Source: Clostridia bacterium
GTDB taxonomy: Bacteria > Bacillota > Clostridia > Christensenellales > CAG-1252
Direction: 5' to 3'
Length of the DNA stretch: 61,551 bases
NCBI GenBank assembly: GCA_017394805.1
Contig: JAFPXC010000027.1
Coordinates: 1-61,551 of the forward strand
The notes below the pieces were generated by a model that was given only the letters and a program-made list of their open reading frames with translations, had not been told where the DNA came from and searched no databases. Positions within the stretch are counted from its first letter, which is position 1, and every line of letters begins with the position of its first letter. Below, piece after piece: positions 1 to 7,137 of this stretch. The translations under genes were made by a program, and so were the position numbers.

Positions 1-40
1 GACCAAAAGGTGAAGCCGCGAAGAAGTTTTTGTACCTCTA

Positions 41-89
41 CTTAGGGGATCCTTCGACACGAAGCCTATTGCTTCGGCTCAGGATGACG
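41..89 (+). repeat. Dispersed repeat with a GGGGATCC core
   Basis: The unit runs from CTTAGGGGATCCTTCGACA to GCTCAGGATGACG, and here carries an internal inverted repeat (GAAGCC and GGCTTC type arms). The same core recurs twice at 14757-14833. The first 300 bases otherwise hold no gene that I can support. Confidence 0.6.
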
Positions 90-300
90 TACTATTCACG
101 TTAGGCGCAACTCTACTTCGCGGCGAACAATGGGGCGAGGCTGGACGATGCGCCGTCTTGCAATCGAACGCGGGGAGCGCAGCGACCAATCTATACGCAG
201 TATAGATACCATTCGTAAGAATGGGCGTTCGTATGGTTGTATAATTAAAAAATTGTGGAATGCAGTATACGATTAGCATATATCAGTAAAGGGAGAAAAG

Positions 301-396
301 ATGATTGCCATAAGAAATTTTGTTAATGCATTTAGTATAAGCAAACGCAAAATGGTTTTGCGTAATATAGTGTTACGTATATTTTTCATATTTTGA
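301..396 (+). CDS. Possible 31-aa leader peptide upstream of a lipoprotein gene
   Basis: A short reading frame starts at an ATG preceded at good distance by a strong ribosome binding site (AAAGGGAG). It encodes a basic, hydrophobic 31-residue peptide beginning MIAIRNF and ending in FFIF. Its TGA lies only 7 bases before the ATG of the lipoprotein gene, whose own ribosome binding site is weak. This arrangement suggests translational coupling, the small frame loading ribosomes onto the downstream gene. I recognise no family. The alternative is that it is non-coding leader sequence with a chance frame. Confidence 0.4.
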   Translation: MIAIRNFVNAFSISKRKMVLRNIVLRIFFIF

Positions 397-403
397 AGTG
401 GAT

Positions 404-1000
404 ATGAAAAGAATCATTCTTGTATTATTGTTATCGATTATTATCTTCATCCTTTGTGCCTGTGCAGAAACACTTTCACCGCTAACTGAAAGTCGAATCG
501 AAGGAGACATTCCCGATTCCACTACAAACAAAGCGAATATATCAATAGTATTACTATGCAGATATGAAAAACAATATGTATTGAGCGAACCAATCTATAT
601 CGATTTGGGGTACGGAACGCGCGTAACGAAAGAACAAATGGAATTATATCCACTCGACACGCCCGACCCAAACCCGACACCTATCCTATGTACAAGTGTA
701 GAAAGTTTGCCCGATAATCAAGCCGGAACTACAATCATGGTTGATCTCAAAAAGGATAGTCCGAATGTTGTGATTCTTTGTACAATTAAAGACTTTACGG
801 CGGAAAACTATCCGTATATTGAAACCATTGATGAGATTGTACCCACAAAAGTCGAATTGCCCAAATCGCTTATTCAAGGGAAAGAAGGTTGCATACTCGC
901 TAAATTAAATCATTATGGCGTCAACGCCGGCTTTGCTATTTATTATAAAATAAAGAACAATACAATATTTTTTGATAATCTTCCAATCAAGGAGATATGA
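404..1000 (+). CDS. Putative lipoprotein of unknown function
   Basis: This 198-residue protein starts with a classical lipoprotein signal: MKRII, a hydrophobic run, then an LCAC lipobox, so it should be lipid-anchored outside the membrane. A GTG six bases upstream could also serve as start. The mature part has no domain I recognise and few charged clusters. It is more AT-rich than the genes to its right and is isolated on the plus strand, followed by a bidirectional terminator. It is preceded by a 31-codon reading frame with a far better ribosome binding site. The export signal is clear, but the function is not known. Confidence 0.75.
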   Translation: MKRIILVLLLSIIIFILCACAETLSPLTESRIEGDIPDSTTNKANISIVLLCRYEKQYVLSEPIYIDLGYGTRVTKEQMELYPLDTPDPNPTPILCTSVESLPDNQAGTTIMVDLKKDSPNVVILCTIKDFTAENYPYIETIDEIVPTKVELPKSLIQGKEGCILAKLNHYGVNAGFAIYYKIKNNTIFFDNLPIKEI

Positions 1001-1001
1001 G

Positions 1002-1026
1002 GAAGTTCGCCTATGGCGAGTTATGG
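1002..1026 (+). repeat. Partial GTGAAGTT-hairpin repeat
   Basis: GAAGTTCGCCTATGGCGAG followed by TTATGG matches the last unit of the long GTGAAGTT-hairpin elements found at 5762-5851 and elsewhere. Only one hairpin remains, directly after the lipoprotein stop codon. Confidence 0.6.
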
Positions 1027-1035
1027 AATAATTAA

Positions 1036-1072
1036 AAAAGAAACCCTCGATGGAAAAATCGAGGGTTTTTTG
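1036..1072. terminator. Bidirectional intrinsic terminator
   Basis: A perfect 9-bp stem (ACCCTCGAT and ATCGAGGGT, 1043-1066) with a short A-rich loop is followed by T6 on the plus strand and by a T-rich tract on the minus strand. It sits between the converging lipoprotein gene and scpB and can serve both. Confidence 0.85.
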
Positions 1073-1099
1073 TCTGACGGAAACAAGTTGTCTGTGGGA

Positions 1100-2002
1100 T
1101 CAGTCGTCGTCGGTGGAGTCGTCCCAGACCTCTTCGTCGTCGGTGAAGGCGTCGGCGGTATCGTCAATCTCCGCCTCGTCGGTATCGGCTTCGTCTGAAG
1201 GCTCGTCGGTATCGTCGGCAAAGTCGGCGTCCTCAATATCGTCGGCATCATCGGCTTCCGCTTCGTCCGCCGCGACCTCGTCGTAGTCGGTGTCGTCGTA
1301 GCCGCCGTCCTCGCCCGCGCCCACGGGGGCTTCGTCCTCGTCGTAATCGTCATTGTCGGCGTCAATCGGGGCGACCGTGTCGAGGGGCGTTTCGTTGTAG
1401 GCGTCCGAGCCCAACTCGTCGTCCTTCTCGCGGAAAAGCATTTCCTCGCGCTCGGCCTCGATATGTAAGATCTTGATGCGCTCCTCGATCTCCTTTTTGG
1501 AGGGCAGGCTGCGCAGGCTCTTGAGCTCGAAGCGCTCCAAGAAGTTTTGGGTGGTGCCGTAGAGTTTCGGCCGGCCCAACGTGTCCTTGCGCCCCTTGAC
1601 CTCGATGAGGTTGGCCTCGCACAGCGCGCCGATGGCATAGTCGCAGTTGCGATTCTCGCGGATCTGCTCCACCTCGGCCTTGGTGATGGGCTGTTGGTAG
1701 GCGATGATGGCCAACACTTCCAGCAAGGCCGTGGACAACTCCTTTTGCTTCTTGCGTTTCAATGCGTCCGCCAACTGCTCGCCGATGGACGTGTGCGTGA
1801 CGAAGGAAAGCACCTTGCCGAAGTTGTAGAGAACGACGCCCGAAGTGCCGTCGTCGGGATATTTGCGCTGTAACTCGGCGATGATTTCGTCCAGGTCGCG
1901 CTTGTCCAACGCGGGTATCTTCTCCAAAACGAACTTGTGCTCCACGCCGCTCTTGCCGGCCGCGAATATCATGCCTTCTACCAATACTGTGTACGGATTC
2001 AT
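1100..2002 (-). CDS. scpB: Segregation and condensation protein B
   Basis: ScpB is the kite subunit of the bacterial SMC-ScpAB condensin, which compacts and segregates the chromosome. Residues 1 to about 190 show the family's two winged-helix domains, including the ELSTALLEVLAIIAYQQPIT region. The gene follows scpA by 9 bases in the same operon, the usual arrangement in Firmicutes. The protein is 300 residues, about 100 longer than usual: from about residue 195 it carries a tail made mostly of Asp, Glu and Ala, probably disordered. The tail is encoded by low-complexity GAC/GAT/GCG-rich DNA. Identity is firm; the role of the tail is unknown. Confidence 0.95.
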   Translation of the reverse strand: MNPYTVLVEGMIFAAGKSGVEHKFVLEKIPALDKRDLDEIIAELQRKYPDDGTSGVVLYNFGKVLSFVTHTSIGEQLADALKRKKQKELSTALLEVLAIIAYQQPITKAEVEQIRENRNCDYAIGALCEANLIEVKGRKDTLGRPKLYGTTQNFLERFELKSLRSLPSKKEIEERIKILHIEAEREEMLFREKDDELGSDAYNETPLDTVAPIDADNDDYDEDEAPVGAGEDGGYDDTDYDEVAADEAEADDADDIEDADFADDTDEPSDEADTDEAEIDDTADAFTDDEEVWDDSTDDD

Positions 2003-2011
2003 ACCTTCTCC

Positions 2012-2872
2012 TTATTTGTTGCCTTTCTTGGCCTTGGCGGACTCGTCCTCGTCGTAGAGGTACGCCTCGCCGCCTACAATGTCTTCATACGTGATTTGGT
2101 CGGCGCCTTCGCGGATGCCTATGGTGATGGCGCCGAACTCTTCCTCTTGCTCGACGGTGGCGAACTGACGGCGCAATAGTTCCAAAAGCGCCAAAAACGT
2201 GTTGATCTTTTCGCCCATCGTGTATTCGGGCTCCCCCTCGGCGACCGTAAACAACTCCTCGAAGTGAAGACTGCGCTTCTCTTTGAGCAGGACGATGAGC
2301 TCCTTGGTCTTGTCCACCACGGTAAAGCGGTCCTTGACGATGACCTTGGTGTTTTTCTTGGTCTCGGGCGCGTCCACCCCGATGCGGTGCATAATGTGGG
2401 CGAAGGCGTCCAGCAAGGCATCCATGTTGAACTCCTCGTCCGCAATGACCACGTTGTAGTCCTTGTGGGTGTACTCGGGCTCGATGCCGAATACGTTGAG
2501 CGTCTCGCGGACGTGGAGCATATTCATAGCATCCAAGAAGATGCGGCGCATCTCCAACTCGTCGATGAAAGACTGCTTCTCCTCTTCCAACGCCATGTAT
2601 TCTTCCTCGGTCTGCGGGAGAAGGGAACGCACCTTGAGGTCCAAAATACGCGTGGCGTAACTGACGAAATAGATGGCCTTGTCGAAGTCCACCGCGTCCA
2701 ACGTGCGCACGTACTCGAGGTATTGATTGGTGACGTCGCCGACGAACACGTCCCGAATGGGGATCTCGGCGTTGTTGATCAACTCCAAGAGCTTGTCCAT
2801 CGGCAGACTGTACTCGTTGACGTGGATTTGATAGGTCTCCTTTTTGCCTTCGAATAAATCCAATTCTTCCAT
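2012..2872 (-). CDS. scpA: Segregation and condensation protein A
   Basis: ScpA is the kleisin that bridges the two SMC heads and binds ScpB. The 286-residue sequence has the typical N-terminal kleisin helices (FDKAIYFVSYATRILDLKVR, then SLLPQ) and the C-terminal winged helix that contacts the SMC cap. Its ATG overlaps the stop codon of the upstream site-2 protease gene by one base (TAATG), which points to translational coupling. It is followed by scpB, giving the order protease-scpA-scpB on one transcript. Confidence 0.95.
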   Translation of the reverse strand: MEELDLFEGKKETYQIHVNEYSLPMDKLLELINNAEIPIRDVFVGDVTNQYLEYVRTLDAVDFDKAIYFVSYATRILDLKVRSLLPQTEEEYMALEEEKQSFIDELEMRRIFLDAMNMLHVRETLNVFGIEPEYTHKDYNVVIADEEFNMDALLDAFAHIMHRIGVDAPETKKNTKVIVKDRFTVVDKTKELIVLLKEKRSLHFEELFTVAEGEPEYTMGEKINTFLALLELLRRQFATVEQEEEFGAITIGIREGADQITYEDIVGGEAYLYDEDESAKAKKGNK

Positions 2873-3591
2873 TATATCGCTCCCAATATGAGATTAATCA
2901 ATTTGACGACGCCCGATTGGATGACGCCGATGTACATCCCCAATACGTCGCAAGGCCAACCCGTGAAGTCCGCCAAGATGCCCAACCCTATGAGCAAAAT
3001 ATAGATGAATATGCCGTAGCGGCGCATAAATAGGACGTAGGGGTTGTTGGGCTTGGTCAAGGTCTCGACCACACGGAAGCCGTCCAAGGGAAAGAGGGGC
3101 AAGAGGTTGAAGCCCGCGAGGGAGATATTGAGGACCGCGCCGTACATAAACCAAAACAAGAACAGGTAACAGACGTAGTACCAAGCATTCTCCGCCTTGA
3201 CCGTGGCCTTGAACAAGGCGGCGGTGGCGGCCAAGAGACCCAAGGACACGGCGGCCATGATGAGGTTGGCGATGACGCCCGCCGTGGCGACCGTGAGCAT
3301 ACCCTTCTTGTACGACTTGAAGTTGTTGGGGTTGACGGGCACGGGCTTCGCCCAACCGATGCCGATGACGAGCATCATAACGGCGCCCGTTATGTCGATA
3401 TGCTTGATGGGGTCCAACGTGAGCCTGCCCGCCAATTTGGCCGTGTCGTCCCCGTTCCACTTGGCGACGAGACCGTGCGCGACCTCGTGCAACACGATGG
3501 CAAAGTACAAAGCCACGAGAAAGGCCAGGAGTTGGACCAGAAGCATACGCCAGTCGCCGTTGTAATTGTTGCGAATAATCCTGAATATCAT
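2872..3591 (-). CDS. Site-2 protease family (M50) integral membrane metalloprotease
   Basis: This is a polytopic membrane zinc protease of the M50/YwhC-like family. The 239-residue protein has the zinc-binding HEVAH motif in an early membrane helix and a downstream NLLPLFPLDGFRV segment that supplies the third zinc ligand. Membrane segments run throughout. It is the first gene of the operon with scpA and scpB, a neighbourhood often seen in Clostridia. The chosen ATG at 3591 has no Shine-Dalgarno sequence. A sigma-A-like promoter ends only 7 bases upstream, so the message may be leaderless; a downstream in-frame ATG (MLLVQLL) is an alternative start. Substrate unknown. Confidence 0.9.
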   Translation of the reverse strand: MIFRIIRNNYNGDWRMLLVQLLAFLVALYFAIVLHEVAHGLVAKWNGDDTAKLAGRLTLDPIKHIDITGAVMMLVIGIGWAKPVPVNPNNFKSYKKGMLTVATAGVIANLIMAAVSLGLLAATAALFKATVKAENAWYYVCYLFLFWFMYGAVLNISLAGFNLLPLFPLDGFRVVETLTKPNNPYVLFMRRYGIFIYILLIGLGILADFTGWPCDVLGMYIGVIQSGVVKLINLILGAI

Positions 3592-3598
3592 AATTATT

Positions 3599-3628
3599 AT
3601 ATTAGTACATATCTGCGCGGATTGTCAA
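3599..3628 (-). promoter_or_regulatory. Sigma-A-type promoter of the M50-scpA-scpB operon
   Basis: On the minus strand TTGACA (3623-3628) is followed after 18 bases by TAATAT (3599-3604). The predicted transcription start falls at or next to the ATG at 3591, leaving no room for a leader. Confidence 0.6.
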
Positions 3629-3680
3629 CCGCAAAACGCATAGTATTTGCTTAAACGCGTGCTCGACGGGGAAAAACGAT

Positions 3681-3715
3681 AAAAATTTCCCAAGGTAAAA
3701 ATTTACCTTGGGAAA
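3681..3715 (-). terminator. Intrinsic terminator downstream of dacF
   Basis: A perfect 14-bp inverted repeat (arms 3686-3699 and 3702-3715, core CCCAAGGTAAA) is followed on the minus strand by TTTTT and a second T5 run. It lies about 160 bases past the dacF stop codon. The stretch between holds no feature that I can support. Confidence 0.85.
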
Positions 3716-3875
3716 ATATACTGTTCGCAAGCGGTGCGACGCGCCGAGCGAAGGGCGCGCGCAAACGCCGTACACTACGCGCTTCGCCATGGGCACTCGA
3801 CAGAGCGACGCGCGGGCTAAGGGAGCGAAACCGTACGAACAGACGGGCACCGATAGTCGCCCGTAGCGAGCGCGG

Positions 3876-5051
3876 TCAGCGCTTGAGGGCGTAGCCGTCC
3901 AACAGGGAATGCAAGGCGTCGCCGTAGGTGCCCTCGTCCACCGTGGACAAAGCGACCAAGTCGGTTTCGTCCGCGACTACGCCGTCCACCACCAAGTAGG
4001 CCTTGCCCACCGCGTCGCCCTCGGCAACGGGTGCTTTGAGGGACGTCGGCTCCAACCGCAATTCGGCGCGGGGCTTCTCCCCTACCCGAGCCAATACGCC
4101 CAAGGGACGGCGAACGCCCAACGCAACCGTCTTGGCCTTGCCGCACCTGACCTCGGCGACGGCCACTTCGTCACCGACGGCGGCCAAGGGGGCGAAGCGA
4201 TAGGACGCAAACGCGTAATTCAACAGTTTGCTGCTCTCGGCAAAGCGCGTTTTGCTGTCCGCGGCACCGATGATCACGCTGACGACGCGCATATCCGCCT
4301 TTTTGGCGGTGGCGGCCAAACAGAAGCCCGCCTCGGACGTGTAGCCCGTCTTGCCACCGTCGCAACCTTGATAGAAGCGCACCAATTTGTTGGTGTTGGT
4401 GAAGGTGGTGGTGCGGCCGTCAGGATGGTGGAAATCCTCCAACCAAATGGTGCTGTAACGGTGGTAGACCTCGTGCGATACCAAGGCGCGAAGCATACGG
4501 GCGACATCCTTGGCGCAACTATACCCCTCGGGATGGGGAAGCCCCGTACAGTTGGCGAAATGCGTGTTGCGCATACCCAACGCAAGCGCTTTCTCGTTCA
4601 TACGGGCGACGAACGCGCCCTCCGAACCCGCCAAACGCTCGGCCAACGCCACGCACGCGTCGTTGGCGCTGACTACGACCACGCCTTTGAGCAGGTCGTC
4701 CACAGTGTACTCGTCGCCCGCGTTGAGAAACATTTGGCTGCCGCCCATGCCCATGGCGGTGGGACTGACGACGACCTTCTCGTCAAGGGCAAGCGTGCCC
4801 TCGTCTATGGTCTCGACCGTGAGAAGCGCGGTCATGATCTTGACCATGCTGGCGATGGGATAGCGGCGGTCGGCCTCGTAGGCGTACATCTCCACCTTGC
4901 CGTCCGCATCCGTAAGGTAGGCCGCTTTGACACCCGATACCAGCGCGGTGGTCTCGGCGGAAGCCGTGGTGCGGGGGGTGCACCCCAAGACGTAGGACGC
5001 CAACAGCGCGACGATAAGGGAAATACATAGTGCATACAAAATTCGTTTCAT
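3876..5051 (-). CDS. dacF: D-alanyl-D-alanine carboxypeptidase, DacF type (serine-type, S11)
   Basis: This penicillin-binding protein trims the terminal D-Ala from peptidoglycan stem peptides outside the membrane. All three catalytic signatures are present in the 391-residue sequence: SMVK (Ser68, Lys71), SAN (Ser128 to Asn130) and KTG (234-236). A C-terminal beta-rich domain follows. The N-terminal export signal ends in VLGC, so the protein may be a lipoprotein. The ATG has a strong ribosome binding site (GGAGGTG). A forespore-type promoter upstream fits the known use of DacF in making spore cortex and agrees with the sporulation genes around it. An intrinsic terminator follows. Confidence 0.92.
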   Translation of the reverse strand: MKRILYALCISLIVALLASYVLGCTPRTTASAETTALVSGVKAAYLTDADGKVEMYAYEADRRYPIASMVKIMTALLTVETIDEGTLALDEKVVVSPTAMGMGGSQMFLNAGDEYTVDDLLKGVVVVSANDACVALAERLAGSEGAFVARMNEKALALGMRNTHFANCTGLPHPEGYSCAKDVARMLRALVSHEVYHRYSTIWLEDFHHPDGRTTTFTNTNKLVRFYQGCDGGKTGYTSEAGFCLAATAKKADMRVVSVIIGAADSKTRFAESSKLLNYAFASYRFAPLAAVGDEVAVAEVRCGKAKTVALGVRRPLGVLARVGEKPRAELRLEPTSLKAPVAEGDAVGKAYLVVDGVVADETDLVALSTVDEGTYGDALHSLLDGYALKR

Positions 5052-5066
5052 AAATCACCTCCATTT

Positions 5067-5096
5067 TAGTATGGCGGTGCGAAAAAGGGCTATACG
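5067..5096 (-). promoter_or_regulatory. Forespore-type (sigma-F/sigma-G-like) promoter of dacF
   Basis: On the minus strand CGTATA (5091-5096) and CATACTA (5067-5073) are 17 bases apart. This fits the published sigma-G form (GHATR, about 18 bases, CATNHTA) and partly sigma-F. spoIVB has the same CGTATA box at the same spacing. The leader would be only about 9 bases and would cut into the Shine-Dalgarno sequence. Confidence 0.55.
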
Positions 5097-5124
5097 TAGG
5101 TGGGAAAAATCGTCACGAGCGCGC

Positions 5125-5718
5125 CTATACGACCACGTTGACAAGGAGGGAAAACAGCCCCCACACGACTACGACGAGGGCAAAAAGGCAAACCGTGCCC
5201 ACCAAAAGGAAGCGAAGGGCGGAATGGACGAAGGGGCGGTTGCGACGAGGATCGAGGGTGTAGAGCACCACGCCGCACAGGTCGCAATAGTAAGCGACGA
5301 CGAAGACAAGGGAAAGAAGGCAGAAGGGAAATTCGCACAAAAAGACGCTGCCCACGCCCAATGCGCCCGCCATCCCCGCGAACGCGAGGACTCGGCCCAA
5401 AACGTAGCCGACGAACGCGAGATACGCCCAAAACGGGAAACGGCGGGTAAACCGCGCCGAAACGTACACGACGACCACGCCCAAAGCAAGGCAGGCGACC
5501 AAGCGGCCGAAGACGGCGAAAGGGCGATAGGTATGGGCCAAAACGCTGCCGAGCACGCAGGTGGGCGTGGGCTCCTCCACCAATAGCGCCGTGACGACGC
5601 CTACGGCAACGCCAAGCAAAACGAACGAGAGCGCCAACAGCCAAATCTTGCGGGAGCGGCGAAAGGCGCGGGAGAAATCCGCCCATATCGTGCGAAAAGA
5701 ATAGAAGATAACGCGCAT
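5125..5718 (-). CDS. SpoIIM-like integral membrane protein
   Basis: The 197-residue protein begins MRVIFYSFRTIWADFSRAFR, a charged amphipathic start, and then has about five membrane segments. Size, topology, and a basic N-terminus followed by an RRSRKIWLLALSFVLLGV segment fit the SpoIIM/DUF95 family, which works with SpoIID and SpoIIP in engulfment-linked peptidoglycan hydrolysis. It lies between dacF and spoIVB. I chose the ATG at 5718, not the far-upstream frame start, because the upstream part only reads through a hairpin repeat. There is no ribosome binding site. A sigma-E-like promoter ends 5 bases before the ATG. Family assignment rests on topology and context, so it is moderate. Confidence 0.55.
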   Translation of the reverse strand: MRVIFYSFRTIWADFSRAFRRSRKIWLLALSFVLLGVAVGVVTALLVEEPTPTCVLGSVLAHTYRPFAVFGRLVACLALGVVVVYVSARFTRRFPFWAYLAFVGYVLGRVLAFAGMAGALGVGSVFLCEFPFCLLSLVFVVAYYCDLCGVVLYTLDPRRNRPFVHSALRFLLVGTVCLFALVVVVWGLFSLLVNVVV

Positions 5719-5723
5719 AGCGT

Positions 5724-5752
5724 ATACTATGCGCGGAAGGGGAAGGTTATGC
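5724..5752 (-). promoter_or_regulatory. Sigma-E-like promoter abutting the SpoIIM-like start codon
   Basis: On the minus strand GCATAAC (5746-5752) is followed after 14 bases by CATAGTAT (5724-5731). This resembles the mother-cell sigma-E consensus KMATATT-N14-CATACAHT. Only five bases separate the -10 box from the ATG, so the message would be leaderless. The -10 box overlaps an inverted repeat (CGCATAG and CTATGCG). Confidence 0.45.
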
Positions 5753-5761
5753 GGGGAAAAA

Positions 5762-5851
5762 GTGAAGTTTCGCCTATGGCGAAGTGAAGTTTGCGTTCGC
5801 AAGTGAAGTTCAAGGTAAAGCCTTGAGTGAAGTTCGCCTACGGCGAGTTGT
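5762..5851 (+). repeat. GTGAAGTT-hairpin repeat element, copy 1
   Basis: Four short hairpins (for example CGCCTATGGCG, GCGTTCGC, CAAGG-loop-CCTTG, CGCCTACGGCG) are separated by the constant linker GTGAAGTT. The hairpin sequences differ but the linker and spacing do not. Related copies occur at 14531, 25859 and 28144. The element fills most of the gap between spoIVB and the SpoIIM-like gene. Confidence 0.9.
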
Positions 5852-5917
5852 GGACACGCAAAGCGCGAATGAGATTTGCCAATAGAAAGCAAAAGAATTA
5901 AGAATAATCCAAAACTT

Positions 5918-5983
5918 TCGCGGAAGCGAAAACTTCACTGTACGCAATGCGTACAACTTCACTTTGCATAGACAAAACTTCAC
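5918..5983 (-). repeat. GTGAAGTT-hairpin repeat element, inverted partial copy
   Basis: Three AACTTCAC linkers (the reverse complement of GTGAAGTT) alternate with short inverted repeats such as TTCGCGGAAGCGAA and GTACGCAATGCGTAC. It abuts the spoIVB stop codon and faces the copy at 5762-5851. Confidence 0.8.
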
Positions 5984-5988
5984 CATTA

Positions 5989-6999
5989 TCAGCCTTCGGC
6001 GAGCATAAAGTCGATATATACGCCGTAGCCCGAGGTGGGATCGTCCACCAAAACGTGCGTGACCGCGCCCACCAAGCGACCGTTCTGCAAGATGGGACTG
6101 CCGCTCATGCCCTGCACGATGCCGCCCGTCGCGGCAAGCAAACGGGGATCGGTGACCTGCAGAGAAATGCCCTTCGGCTCGGGGGAAGACTGTCGGCGGA
6201 CAGCCGTGATGCGCACGGCGTACCCGCGCGGCGCTTCGTCACGCAAGGCGCACACGACGACGGCGTCGCCCTCTTTGACCTCGCCGCGCGAAGCGACTTT
6301 GACCTTGGGCCGCCCCGCGTACATCGCCTCGTCGGCGTGACCGTACAAACCAAACGGCGTGTTGGCGGTGACGGTGCCGATGGGACTGCCCTCACCCACC
6401 GCGCCGCGCAGTTCGCCCGCCTCGCCCGCTTTGCCCTTGATTACGTCGGTAATACGCGAAGCGTAGACCTTGGCGCGAAACGGCGCGGGTAAGCCGCCCG
6501 TATCGGGATCTTCGACGCCGTGCCCCAACGCCGCGAAGGTATGGTCGCCCGCACGAACGTAGGTGAGCGTGCCCACGCCCTCGACGCCCTCGCGGAGATA
6601 GACGCCCAAGAGATAACCGTCCGTGGCGACGTAGGCGGGCGTGGCGAAAAGCGTCAACGACTGCCCGTCGCGCGCCACCGAAAGCGAAACCGTGCCGCCC
6701 TCGGCGGCGAGCAGCGCGCGCTGTACGTCGTAGCGGGTGCGGACGGGGGCATCGTCTATCGCCCACAAAACGTCGCCTACCGCAAGCCCCGCCGCCTTGG
6801 CGGGGGATAGCATACCCGCAGCCGTGGGTACTTCGGCAAAGCCGACGACGACCAAGCCGTCCGTCACCATATCCACCGAAAGATGGGTGCCGCCCAAATA
6901 GACCTCGACCTCCGTCGGCTCGGCATAGGCCGCGTCGAAAGGCAAAAACGCCGTGAGAAAAACGATAACCGCAAGGAAAACAAAAAACTTTCTTTTCAC
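5989..6999 (-). CDS. spoIVB: SpoIVB serine peptidase
   Basis: SpoIVB is the forespore-made serine protease (S55) that crosses into the intermembrane space and triggers pro-sigma-K processing. The 336-residue protein has an N-terminal signal/anchor helix, a PDZ domain at about 60-130, the catalytic His160 in ALGHG and the catalytic Ser299 in GIVQGMSGSP, followed by the hallmark GAVTHVLVDDP segment. It is shorter than many relatives, mainly in the N-terminal region. The start is GTG with ribosome binding site GAGGG. That site lies in one arm of an inverted repeat (7005-7012 and 7028-7035). recN lies upstream, as usual in Firmicutes. Confidence 0.95.
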   Translation of the reverse strand: MKRKFFVFLAVIVFLTAFLPFDAAYAEPTEVEVYLGGTHLSVDMVTDGLVVVGFAEVPTAAGMLSPAKAAGLAVGDVLWAIDDAPVRTRYDVQRALLAAEGGTVSLSVARDGQSLTLFATPAYVATDGYLLGVYLREGVEGVGTLTYVRAGDHTFAALGHGVEDPDTGGLPAPFRAKVYASRITDVIKGKAGEAGELRGAVGEGSPIGTVTANTPFGLYGHADEAMYAGRPKVKVASRGEVKEGDAVVVCALRDEAPRGYAVRITAVRRQSSPEPKGISLQVTDPRLLAATGGIVQGMSGSPILQNGRLVGAVTHVLVDDPTSGYGVYIDFMLAEG

Positions 7000-7004
7000 A
7001 AAAA

Positions 7005-7046
7005 CCCTCTTCGGCTTAGTGTATCAAGAAGAGGGGAAACTATACG
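7005..7046 (-). promoter_or_regulatory. Forespore-type promoter and inverted repeat at spoIVB
   Basis: On the minus strand CGTATA (7041-7046) and TACACTA (7017-7023) are 17 bases apart, resembling the dacF promoter. An 8-bp inverted repeat (CCCTCTTC and GAAGAGGG) flanks the -10 box. Its inner arm contains the spoIVB ribosome binding site. The repeat could be an operator. If recN transcripts read through, it could also be an RNA hairpin hiding that site. Confidence 0.45.
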
Positions 7047-7137
7047 AAAAATCGGCAACCACCGATAGATGGCGCCGATAAGATGGGTACGTTGGGGGGG
7101 GAAAATGTGCGCCGACCCAAAGCGCACGGCGAAAAAA

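Noticed and set aside
3716..3870. Possible degraded gene between dacF and its terminator
   Set aside because: A minus-strand frame reads arginine- and cysteine-rich sequence with no match to a family. It is more likely a long 3' untranslated region.
5762..5851. CRISPR-like array of short direct repeats
   Set aside because: The constant word is only 8 bases and the spacers are themselves short palindromes of 8-15 bases. There is no leader and no cas gene.
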